DNA from: Physcomitrium patens
Lineage: Eukaryota; Streptophyta; Bryopsida; Funariales; Funariaceae
Reading direction: 5' to 3'
Assembly (NCBI RefSeq): GCF_000002425.4
Contig: NC_037254.1
Location: 21,298,115 to 21,362,114 of the forward strand
DNA length: 64,000 nucleotides
Positions 1 through 10,730 of this stretch are shown here, in pieces. The notes below the pieces were generated by a model. It was not told the origin of the DNA. It worked only from the letters and a program-made list of their open reading frames with translations, and made no database searches. Made by a program: the position numbers and the translations under genes. How positions within the stretch are numbered: the stretch's first letter is position 1; the number at the start of each line of letters is the position of its first letter.

Positions 1-900
1 TAAGTTGAAAAGTTAAGTTAAAAATTAAATACCAAGATTTGAAATTTTTAATTTATATTAGAAAGTTTTAAATTTAAAATTTAGATCCAAAATTTAATAA
101 ATAAGAATTATAACATCAAGTGACAAACTAACAATCAAATCTGCAATATTTATGTTCTATTTATGAGTAAAAAAATAAAAAAATAAAAAACTGAATGCAA
201 AAATATTATACACAACAACATCAAATCCAAAAAAAATAATAGATACTAAAATGATAAAATATTACAAATACAACTATGATATTAAAAAAAAAAGTTCAAA
301 GACAAATAAATCTATAATAAACCAAAATAAACCAAAATTACAAGCAATAACAAAATGCTAATAAAACAGATTTTATGCAAAAGAAATTGATTAAAAAGAC
401 TCTAATTAGGCATTAGAACAAGGCTACAAAGAACTATACTATTCTTTCCTTATCTCAACAAAGCATTGACTTTCTTGATGAAACAAACATAACTAGTCAA
501 AAATTGAAGTAGTTAGAGCAAGATGGGTAATACCTTAAGAAATATATTCAGGAAGAAGTTGTCTATCTGTACACTACAAGCCAACCAAGGCATTACAACA
601 ACAGAAAAGAAATATATTCAATATAGATTTTACATTTTTTTTATCACACCAATGGCTTGGAGGCACTGTTAAAAATAAAACAGACAAAAATAGATTTACA
701 TGATTGTACACTTTTCTATCCACTCTTATAATTAACATGATGACTTTGTGCCATATTGATGAATCAAATCACCACAACCATAGAATTACATAAACAAAAA
801 ATAATAACCCTTCCTTCCTCCTAAACACATCACAATTCTCATGTTTCCTTCATTCTTGCTTATTTAGCACCACACTTCGATTGTTGCACCGAAGTTAATC
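1..900. other. AT-rich intergenic DNA
   Basis: This stretch is very AT-rich, with many A-runs and stop codons in all frames. I see no open frame, RNA gene or recognisable element in it. Confidence 0.7.
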
Positions 901-2206
901 CTCGTTGACCTCAACCATGAAGGTTTCCTTGATCCAAAACCTTCATCCATGAGTTCAATGAGAGGTGACTCAATATCGAACTTCGGAGAGGACGGAGCAC
1001 AACACCCCATCTATGTCTTCTGCGCATCTCGGTGCAGCCAGAGACCCAGAGCAAGAGAAACTGCTCCAGATGCAGTCACCGAGTAAGGGCAGGATCCAAT
1101 ACTCCTGATCTAGTGTCCGGATGCGGGCAACCCGAGCGCATCGAAAACCTCACGTTAGAGGAAGAAATGTGTTGTGTTCGAAACTCACTCGTGCACACGA
1201 AATGGTGATCAGGGTGGGTGCTTGCCATTCCACCTCTATCCGAACTTGCATGACCTCACATCTGCACCGCTGCACTGACCTTTCTTCGGACGAAGGAGCG
1301 ATAAATTTAGACCATAGTATCTCGACAGGTGCAAAACTCGTTGTCCGGAAAGGAGCTTGCAGCCAAGGAATATCCTCCCAACTCGCAAATGAGGTGCGAG
1401 CCCAAATTGCATGCGCTAAATGCACTAGCGGGTTCCACGCTTAGTTGGGGATATGCCTCCGAAGCCGACAAAAACAGTGCAATGTGATGAAATGGCAGCC
1501 ATCGGTCGATGTTCCATTCATTGATCCAATGGATAGAGGTCATCGCCATATGTCACCTGTTACGATCCGCTCTTTTTCCTCTTCTTCGACTTCTCCTGCA
1601 AAGCTCGTTCACGTTTGACAGTATCTGTAGACGTGGATAGGTTCTGGCAGATTCTTGTGCAGATAGGAGTAGTTTCTCAAGTACTGTCACGCAAGTTTGC
1701 CACGAATGTGGGGATCTGTGGGTGCGAGCCTGCGTATTATCTCGCCTTACGGATACTGATACCGAAGGAGTTGAGAAGAGAAGCTCGTCGGTAACCGAAG
1801 ACGACTCGTTTCCCAATCTCTGACGTGTTCTCTCAAATCCATCTTTATGGACCAACCTGGAGAGTTGAGAAAGATCCGCGAGTTTGAATAGTGAATGTTC
1901 GACAGGGTTCTGGTCGTATGGTGTTCTGCAAAAGTTTTGAGTTTTGTTCCGACATCAAACTGAAGTTGGTAGGTGTTGATGATTGAGTTGTCCTGCGTTG
2001 CTGAGTCTGTAGTGACTCGTTATTCTTTCGGGGTGTGGGTCGGTCACTAGCATTTCAGAATGTTCTCACAGACACAGTGACGAATTTGGTTACGACTTCA
2101 CTTCAGCTGGTACGTTAGGTGTCTGTGGTAGTGTTTTCCTAGGCTGATAGGTTGTGGGTATTGAACTTGCGGTTGCGTGTCTAGATTGGGAGCTGATTGA
2201 GAAGCA
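901..2206. other. Gene-like composition, no recognisable gene
   Basis: Base composition becomes balanced here, like the gene islands elsewhere in the window. Short overlapping open frames exist on both strands (for example 1121-1444 + and 2098-2436 -), but none has a recognisable domain and they contradict each other in frame. The most economical reading is promoter and 5' UTR of the membrane protein that starts at 2207, possibly with a decayed older gene. Confidence 0.4.
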
Positions 2207-3205
2207 ATGACACAATCGATGGGAATGCGAGCTGCGAAGTCAGTTCCTGTGGTGGCCTGGGCGATTCTCACTGCCATTCTGGTTCTCAGAGAGTTGGAGA
2301 ATGGGTTGAGACTGGTGGAGAGAGGTTGCCCAGAGAGAGCTGCGTACTCTTGGAGATCCAACATCGCACCCTTAGACAAGTTCCTCTGCATGGCCACGAA
2401 TTTCTTCGTGTACGCCTCGCGGTCGGACGATGGCAAGTGGATAACCGGATATGCCGGAACACTCCTCGTCTCCGTCCTGGCCTTTATGGCTGTTGAAGGT
2501 TCCAGGTTGAAGTCAGGGTTGTTTCTCTCCGTTACCTGGATCTACAGCATAATCTCCCAAATCACGGGCATGTCCATGTCCTTCTGCTTGCTTTGGTTAC
2601 CCATGTACTTCCTTTGTGACGCTGGAACTCGCGATCATAACCAGGCATGGAAGAAGAAAATCTCCTTGCCTCGCGTATCCGCAATAGCCTTTGCCTTCCT
2701 CTTTCTCTGGCTCACCGCCATTGCACTCTTCTTCCCTCTCAAGACAGACAAGAAGCAGATAGTGTGCTTGATTTTCTTCGCAATGCCAATCGCAGTCAAT
2801 GTAGTGCATCTACCCTTCGCAACACCCTTTGATGCGCCGCAGCAGAAGGGCCATAAGGGTGTGATCGCATTGCATCTCCTGCAAGCCGCATTCGGACTCA
2901 CATGGCACCTTGTTGCACTTTTGTATGTATTCTGCGACCACGACATCCCTAGCCGAGTTATCCAGCTCTTCATCTCGCACAGAGCTGAAGAATGGCCTGC
3001 CTATTTCTTGTTGATCAACTCTGTCTCGCTGTTCCTATCTTTCGTTTACCTTGCGGCAGTTGAAGACGGACCTCTAATCGCACTGATTGAATTCATCGGA
3101 GCTTTCATCTTCGGGCCGGCATTCGTTGTCTCAGCTCACTGCGTCTACCGAGAGCAGTGCATTTCCAAAGCAGTTTCCAGCGCTAGAAAAAAGAGGAAAG
3201 TTTGA
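2207..3205 (+). CDS. Multi-pass membrane protein, unknown function
   Basis: An uninterrupted 332-codon frame in a GC-richer island. I do not recognise the family. The protein is dominated by hydrophobic stretches: roughly residues 13-30, 57-70, 81-97, 102-130, 150-175, 183-205, 220-245, 263-285 and 290-312, so about eight or nine membrane spans with short charged loops between. The last residues are strongly basic (ARKKRKV), a cytosolic tail that could act as an ER-retrieval-like or topology signal; this is inference. The start at 2207 was chosen because it lies just before the first hydrophobic segment; in-frame ATGs at codons 5 and 7 are alternatives. No intron is evident. The broken PAP2 gene lies 0.8 kb downstream on the other strand. 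Length and absence of stops make a real gene likely; function is open. Confidence 0.6.
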   Translation: MTQSMGMRAAKSVPVVAWAILTAILVLRELENGLRLVERGCPERAAYSWRSNIAPLDKFLCMATNFFVYASRSDDGKWITGYAGTLLVSVLAFMAVEGSRLKSGLFLSVTWIYSIISQITGMSMSFCLLWLPMYFLCDAGTRDHNQAWKKKISLPRVSAIAFAFLFLWLTAIALFFPLKTDKKQIVCLIFFAMPIAVNVVHLPFATPFDAPQQKGHKGVIALHLLQAAFGLTWHLVALLYVFCDHDIPSRVIQLFISHRAEEWPAYFLLINSVSLFLSFVYLAAVEDGPLIALIEFIGAFIFGPAFVVSAHCVYREQCISKAVSSARKKRKV

Positions 3206-3995
3206 AGTGCTTCAGTACATGCTTGTAAAGGAATCAAACTAGCAACGAGAGGAACTCAAGTGACCTGGAATCTTCAGAATGAGATAGCGATCAGAGCACA
3301 GGTATTCCGTTGCACATTGTTCCTCGTACTGTCTCGAGATCAGCCACCCTGTTTAAACACCGAACGAGTAACGTTTCTTGTCCGAAACGTGTTTTTCCTC
3401 ATCTTATATTTTTGAGAGTAACTTCATAAGGAGTTGTATTGAGCTATCTCTGCCAGCTTGTGTGGTTGAGCTTCACTTTGTTGTATGATATACGTCCTTG
3501 ATTATATGAGAAATTTTACATCAGAATGTGTGACTGAGCATATGCTTGTGTCAGATAGTGATGATGAAGAGAAGAGATGGGGTTGAGTTGGTTTGAGGTT
3601 AGGGTTAGAGTGAACCCAGAAGGCTCAACGAGGAAGACTACAGATAATGGACTTGACTGATGAATTAGGATATGGCATGAATGTATCCTGTCAGTGATCG
3701 ACTATATTTTGTTTATTATTGATGCGCTTTACCTTATTGCAAGTGTGAGTACATATTGAAGTTGTGTAATTTTACAGGTCAAAGCAATAAATTCTCTGGG
3801 ATTGAGTGGAGTTTCTTTGCAAGGGACGGGACATCCCAATTATCCTTACGTTACCTGCAAGCCCGTGTGCTTCGATCAAATCCATCATTGTTTCTGGACC
3901 TAAATGATCGGCAAATTAGGGCCATCACGGACAGGCCAAACATATCTTGGACGAAGGGGTGTCATACAACATAGCAGCTTGTTACCACGATGTCC
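3206..3995. other. Intergenic, between convergent genes
   Basis: This holds the 3' flank of the membrane-protein gene and the 3' flank of the minus-strand PAP2 gene. The open frame at 3756-3974 (+) has no recognisable domain. Nothing else is seen. Confidence 0.5.
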
Positions 3996-4883
3996 TTAGC
4001 TATGCTCATTCTCAAACCACGCTAAAACGCCGTTGATGTTGCGATGAATTGCCTCCGATGTGCCGTTGGGAATGTCCAGGACGTAGTAAGCAAAAAAAGC
4101 CTCGAAGATACCTGGAATGGAGTCTGCAACTACATCGCAGAAGAAGTGACGCCCTAGGATGATGCGGGAGGATGTTGTGGCAACCGCCCATGCCGTGAGG
4201 ACGCTCCCAAAAAAGTTTACGATAATAGCTTCAGCAGTCGATTGAAACTCCTTCATAATCACAATCCGCTTCTCAAGTTTGCGTTCCAGATACGGTAACC
4301 ACACCCGGTGCGATTGGTCTTTCCACATTGGGAGGTACAGACCGAACATCGTCATCAACAGCAACACCCGCGTGGAGTGACCACTTGGAAACGACCAATG
4401 GTCCACTTGGACTGTTACAAAGTGTTTACGGTTGTACTTTGGCCGCGGCCGACGCACGATCTTCTTGATGATGGACACGATGATCAAGTCGAACAGGAAG
4501 GCCATGAACAGATTGAAGAAAGTGCGAAGCTCAGGGGTGAGTCTGGGCTCAGGAGCCAGGAACGTTGCGGCCGCCCAAGGGATAAGGAAGTCGCCATCGC
4601 CAGAGAACTCCAAGGTTCACAAGAATATTCAGAAGAAGATTCCCAAGCCATGTTCATGCACCTACGCCAAGAACTTCCTGTCAAGCGCCACAACATGGTC
4701 TAACAAGCTCAGCTTTTCCACGGCCTTAGCGAGCTTTGTTTGCAGACTTGGCGACGATTGGCAATTAGTGATTATCGGCTCCAGTTGAAGTCGTGGCGAC
4801 TGTGGCTCTGAAGACCTTCCTCGCAGCCTTCTAGAGACTCGTCGCACCATAGCTCCCACGCAGCAACCGAATCCCTTGTTCAA
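3996..4883 (-). pseudogene. PAP2 lipid phosphate phosphatase-like gene with three nonsense codons
   Basis: The 205-codon open part (4613 down to 3996) carries all three signatures of the PAP2 acid phosphatase superfamily. Numbered from codon 4613 they are KX6RP (K50, R57-P58), PSGH (residues 76-79) and SRX5HX3D (S149-R150, H156, D160). Several hydrophobic segments lie between them. This resembles plant lipid phosphate phosphatase beta or polyprenyl diphosphatase-like proteins, which dephosphorylate lipid phosphates at membranes. The frame does not start at an ATG: the codon at 4613 is TTG, just preceded by stops. Reading the same frame upstream gives a 73-residue N-terminal part from an ATG at 4883, ending with the family-like stretch LLDHVVALDRKFLA. 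TAG, TGA and TGA then occur within about 15 codons. Family features (VHEHG before, LEFSGDG after) continue through the stops in one frame, so an intron is unlikely; no GT-AG pair removes all three and keeps frame. I call it a pseudogene, possibly young. Confidence 0.8.
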
Positions 4884-7785
4884 ACCCTCCAGAGCACGGT
4901 CCCAGGCTCATAAATCCAAGTCTTCAGATATTCTCTGCCTCAGCTACGAATCAGACCACAGATTGGCCTACCTCAGAACTTGACTCACAACCAGAAGCTA
5001 TCATTCGGGTTTTCAGTTACAAGAGTTACCCACGATGTCGAACACTCTCTTGTCCCGCTGTAAACATCCGATGCCCCAGCTTAGGGTGTAGCTACGGAAC
5101 CCACACTACACTTCATAATGTCAAAACTCAAGTCAATGATCTCCAACCTCGTCCTAACCGCAACAGCATCATAACTGAGCAAGACAGCATCATTACTGCG
5201 ATCCATGCCCACATTTCCCCTCAGCAGAATTTAGGGTAGCTTTAGTCTTCAAGAGTCAGGACAATGAAGAATCAATGGTTTATCTCGTAGAACAATTGGT
5301 AGCAGGATCGTCGACGTTCTAGATCTCGTCATCGTTGAAGATAGGATGCGTCGCCAGACCGGTGAACCTAAGTCACGAGTCGAAGATGCCGAGTCTACGC
5401 ATCGACCGATCGTCAACAGGCATGGCGATTCTGATGCTCGCTCTGATCGGAAGTTCACCGGCACTTGCCCGACAGTCAACCCCAGATTAACCGAAACTGT
5501 TTCTCGTGCTTCGGAGGACCTTTTTCACAAAGCCCCGGCGAGTCGAAGCCATCTCCATCTGCCACCTGACTGCGCTGTTTATCTCATTAGAAAGGGTCAT
5601 AGTAATTGCTAACCTCGGCAGTGTATTTTACCCAAGTGAAATGAAGCTTAGAGAAGCCTCGTAGAAGAAAAACAGAAGCGTCACCAGCGGGTAAAGGTAC
5701 AAGCTGATGATGCGAAGTCGGATCCAAAAGTTTGAACATGAGCAGTGACTGCAAACCGAAAATCGCTGTGGTACACACTTACTTTAACGATTTGACGCTA
5801 ATGCAAATCCTGCCACAGTAAATGGGTTCAATTGAGATTGTTCATTTTTGGGTCCAATGCATATCCCAAAAAGAACCACAAATTGATTATTCAAATGGAA
5901 ACTTCAAAAAAAAACATGTGAAACACATTCAACCAAACTGGTGGTCATGATCAATGGGAAAGGAAACTAAGAAACGGGACAAGCTGGGAAAATTGGCAAT
6001 CAAGCCGAAGATATAATTAACCTGATGTATCGACAGCATTCTCTTGATCCGATGGCATATTACAAGATGAGCCAAAATTAGGGCTACAAGAAAAGAGAAC
6101 GTGAGCCTGAGCCGTGGACCGTGCACGGGGTCTAATTTGATGAACGCCTCCACAACAGTTTCACTTAAAGGTGGCAACGGCGTGATGTGCTGCACTGAAA
6201 TACTCTCAATCTTGTGAAACGACGCAAATGCTTCACGCCACGCTACTACATCTACAACCCACTAAATCTTAACATCATCCCCCGTTGCAGATTCTCCTCC
6301 ACATTGAACGCTCTCACCAACAATTGACAGCGGTGGTGGCAACTTGCAGAACACGCTACAGAAGCCAGACACACTTCACAAGACGCAGAAATATGACTCT
6401 CGGCGAAGAATCGCAAACTGAGTTTTGTTGTGGACCTGCCCAAATGTCAAGCATAGAAGCAATCAGGCTCCAGAAAGAATTCGACAAACGCATGAGCGAT
6501 CCAACTGACGAAATAATCAATGGCTTGTTGCAAACAGTTCTTGGCCGTTTCTGTCACCGTGGCAGCTCAAGTTGGGTAAATTTGACCTTCAGTCTCATCC
6601 TCAGAAGATTGTAGTCCAAATGAGATACTAGGCTTGTACATCTCATAGAGCTCTCTTTTGTATTGTTGTAGCTTATCTACAGAAAGTCGTACATGAATAC
6701 ACTAATGTGAATAAATGATCCAGTGTTTTTCGCAAACTATCCTTTGATATAAATGGCCATGAATGCGGAATCAATGGGTGAGTGAAATCAGCAATGAATG
6801 AATGCCGATTTCTATCACGTTGCAAACAAGTGATGAAAAAGTAAATCAAATAGCAATCTGTGGTCGAAATTGTAGAAATAGTGCATGAAGAGCGGAGACC
6901 AAAATTAAACTATCCTTACGTTCAATTGAGTCCCTAGAGATCATCAACTGCCATACAAGAAATGCCCTTCTTCTGTATATATATATATATATATATATAT
7001 GTCTAAACATACTCACATCCATGTATGAAATCTGCCAATTGTTAAAAAAGAATGCAAAAAATATCATGGTCGGTAGCCAAATTTTGAGAGGGGCTGTTTC
7101 CTAAAGCATTGTTCTGTAGTAAAATAATTTTCGTTTTCTTTCACTATGTATTGAAGCACATCGAGAGTATTTCGACTGTGGCTATCTACCTTGTTGCACG
7201 CAGCTTCGAATTCTACAAATTTAATTCCATTGTCATCTAGTTACATGATCTGCCGTTTAACTAAAAGAATTAAGATGTCGACTCAGTGTCTGAATGGATT
7301 CACCTTGAACCACATTGTTTGTCAATCACAAGCTCATAAGCTCACAGGCGGCGGCATTTTGACTATATGTAGTTCAAGGATTATTATAACCCTATATATT
7401 TGATTTTAGTGGTAGCATGAAGCTATGGCATATGCTTCGCCTTGAAACTAGCACGTTTATGCGATGCCACTGACTGATTTCTTCGCTCCGCTTAATTGAG
7501 TGGCATGCGGATAATCGGCAGAAAGAGCTCAAACTGCAAGAGAATCTCGCATGGTAATTAGGCGCCTACTTTTCCCCAGATGATTCATCGTGAGTCGCTT
7601 TGAACCCACTTGTCTTTCGCATTATTTTTCAGTCGGGAGTTGGGCCCGGATGCGGGGATTCCAATAACATTCTTGAGATTGTTGTGGATGCAGCCAAATG
7701 AAGGGTTCGTCGGGGTCGTCATCAACGCGGTGCTGAGATTTCCGCTTCAGGAAGAGGGGTTTCTTGAGGCCTTGGCCCTGTGAAG
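4884..7785. other. Intergenic region upstream of dCMP deaminase
   Basis: Composition is gene-like to about 6.6 kb, then more AT-rich, with a (TA)n microsatellite at 6976-7000. Short frames at 5346-5612 (+), 5929-6195 (-) and 6285-6614 (+) have no recognisable domain. The last few hundred bases before 7786 presumably hold the promoter and 5' UTR of the deaminase gene; I cannot name specific elements. Confidence 0.5.
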
Positions 7786-10730
7786 ATGACGTTGGTGAGC
7801 AGGAGAGAACTGGTGCTCGTGTCTGCAGCTTCGGGCGCTATTGGAGGAGGGCTGGTCGCGCTAGCATGCATTGTTGGAGGTCGGTCCCGCTCGGCTCCTC
7901 CACATCAGTGTAACGAGGCTGCTACTGAGGAGACAAAAGTGTTGGAGTGGCTCAAGCTTTGCCTTCGACGGGTTTTTTTCTGGCGGTCGGTATGATGTCC
8001 CTTCTTCCTCCTTCTTCATCGTTTCATTTGTTAGTTGTGCTCTGTCAGAGTCTTTGCGACTATTATGATTAACTGCCCCATCTTTTCCTTAGAAATGCGC
8101 CATAACTTTGTTCCCAAGTAGGGTCTCGTAAGGTCTATCGTGGGGGTTTAGGGCTTAAGATTTGTCTTGTATTCACCCGCTACCTTTTCTAACTTCGATA
8201 GACTCTCGTAGAAAGAAAACTTCTGACAATCGTAAATTTTAAATAATTAATTCTAAGGTTGAAACTCGAGAGGTTGTAGGTAAAGAGTAGGGCTCTAATT
8301 CATCTACCACATGCTTTGTGTCCTTATCATAACTTGGCTTATGATCACGTTTTTTGAAGAGAAAACAATGCTAGGGCAGATTTTTTGTAACTTTAAATTC
8401 CATTTTATTTCAGTATATATATTTATAAAAATTGCAAGAGGTGGGTGGGAGCAAGGTTGTGCGTGTGAAGATGTTTGAGGTGGCTCTTACTGAAGTTTGA
8501 AAAGATTCGTCGACAGAGAGGTGAAGGTGTTGGTAGTGTTTCTCATGAAACCCATCGTTCTTCATCAGCAAGAAGGGATATTCTTGTCCAAGACACCGAA
8601 TGTTCGTCACCGAAGCTTCATACCTGCTGGGGAACTCACAGCGTGCCTGTTGACAACGATGTTGATGGTTTTGAGGATGTGGGTGTTATGATAGACCACC
8701 CCCCGTCAACCACTCCTCAGACATTGACTGTTGCCGATAAGCCCGACCCTTACAATCCATCGAAACGACAAGGGTATGTCATTCCTCCTGTCATTCTGGC
8801 AACATTCATCGTGTGAATAATGTATCTTCTGCATATTTCTTCCAACATCACGACGCTCCAATGTCTTCTTTTGATTCCGTTTCGAACTGCCGTAAATCTT
8901 ATCATTGGGTTGTAGCAGATACTTGTCATGGGATGACTACTTCATGGCTATTGCATTTCTGTCGGCGAAGCGTTCAAAGGATCCCAATCGCCAGGTAGGA
9001 GTAGATACCAACTTAATTTATTCCGAGAAAACTTACCACTGTATAGATGACTTACTGAAGCCGTCCTTACACGAGACCTTTCATCGTTGGAAACCTAAAA
9101 GCCACTTGACTGATTGTGCTTCTCGCTGCTCTTATCTAGGTTGGGGCATGCATTGTAAGCCAGGACCGCGTTATTCTTGGTACGAAAATCTAGTAAAAAA
9201 ATGCTCTCTATTCTCCTCTACACACACCTGCCTTTGAATAGTATGATTCTGCATGTCAAGCACTTTCAACTACGCAGTAGCTACGAAGGAGGGATTTGCT
9301 TAAGCATTCTCAAATTGGTCTCTTACGAATGCGTGCAACTGGGTGATTGACGCTTGAGCAGGAATCGGTTACAATGGCTTCCCAAGGGGTTGCTCAGATG
9401 ACCAACTTCCATGGGCCAAGGTACTACTATTTCTTCCACGCGTTATTACTATTATTATCCAGCGATACGTCATTTTGTGGTAAAGCGTGGGTATTTTTAT
9501 TCCAATTTTCATGTGAAGAAACCTTTGTAAAGTCCAGAAGGCTTGTATATTGCTTCAACTAACAAGAAATTTCTGCTTGAATTTTTCAGAAATCGCAGTC
9601 TGGTGATCCGCTGCAAACCAAATATCCGTGAGCTGCACAACTCCGTCTTCTCTGTCTCCTCTTTGTTAGATCTCTTCTGGTAGTTTCCTACATGCTTCTC
9701 GCTACAATCCCTCATGACATGTAGACAATACTATTACTACGGTGCAGATATGTATGCCACGCGGAAGTAAATGCAATCCTGAACAAGAACCATGCTTCAG
9801 CTTCAGGCCAGGTAAGCTTCCAGGTTGTGTCATGCTTGGCCTGATTAGAACCAGTTTTTCGAACTTAAGGTGAAAAAGCTTTAGTAGTTGATCCAGAAGC
9901 TTTTTACTTTTCTAAAAATAGTATACTAGTCGTTGTTTCTGTCAAGTAAGATGCATACCTTGTGAAATGTGGCAGAGACTGTACGTGACCCTCTTCCCTT
10001 GCAATGAATGTGCCAAGATAATTATTCAGGTAAGCATATCCGGTCATGGATCAAAATACCAGTGGAAGAACAATTTTCTGGGTGCTGGCCAACAATTTTC
10101 TTTTTTTGGATTATTTGAGATCGGTCATAGAGGAGCTACGTGTAGATTGTTTTGCAATCACTCTAGAGCTTGCTTTTAATAAAATGAATTGGGTGATTCA
10201 CAGTACTGTAGTCCACCATCCTCAACTATCACTACTTCACAGAAATGTGCATCTGTGATGTTCAGGCAGGAATTGCTGAGGTGGTTTACTATACAGACAA
10301 AGGCGCGCATATAGAGAACAATGCAGGAGGCACTGAACCTGCATTTGTTGCATCTCGACGACTCCTGTCTATGGCTGGAATCAGGGTAAGCTACCAGATT
10401 AGCTTGAGGACCTTGCGTTCGCACTTATTTCGCAATAGGTGTTTTGAATCTCCTCATCAGATTGGGTCAAAAGTGTCCTCTTATGTAATTAAAACTGGAT
10501 TTGTGCGCATAGTTCATGAAGAAAAACTAAAGAAAGATTTTCTGAAAACACATGGTATTTATGCAATTCTATCGCAAACCACACCTGACTGTCCAAATGA
10601 ATACAATCAGCGTTGTGCAGTTTCCCATACTATTTCACAATTAACTAAATGTGGAGTTTCCGGTTACATGGTTCGGCAGGTGTGGCAACATGTACCAATT
10701 GACAAGACGCTGATCCTTGAATTTATGTAG
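7786..10730 (+). CDS. DCTD: Deoxycytidylate (dCMP) deaminase, ten exons
   Basis: Exons I can join with GT-AG introns and continuous phase: 7786-7989, 8496-8773, 8919-8994, 9140-9179, 9362-9420, 9590-9627, 9748-9811, 9976-10029, 10266-10385, 10680-10730. Together they give 984 nt, 327 residues plus stop. The product deaminates dCMP to dUMP, feeding dTMP synthesis. Residues 161-327 form the zinc-dependent deaminase domain, opening with [23 protein letters not shown] is at 236-238 (zinc ligand H236, proton shuttle E238) and PCNEC at 261-265 (zinc ligands C262, C265). Residues 1-68 carry a hydrophobic segment (about residues 9-29) like a membrane anchor or signal. Residues 69-160 are a low-conservation linker ending [10 protein letters not shown]. 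The start is the ATG at 7786; an in-frame GTG lies six bases upstream. The exon 2 acceptor (8495/8496) has a poor pyrimidine tract and is the least certain boundary; phase supports it. Confidence 0.93.
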
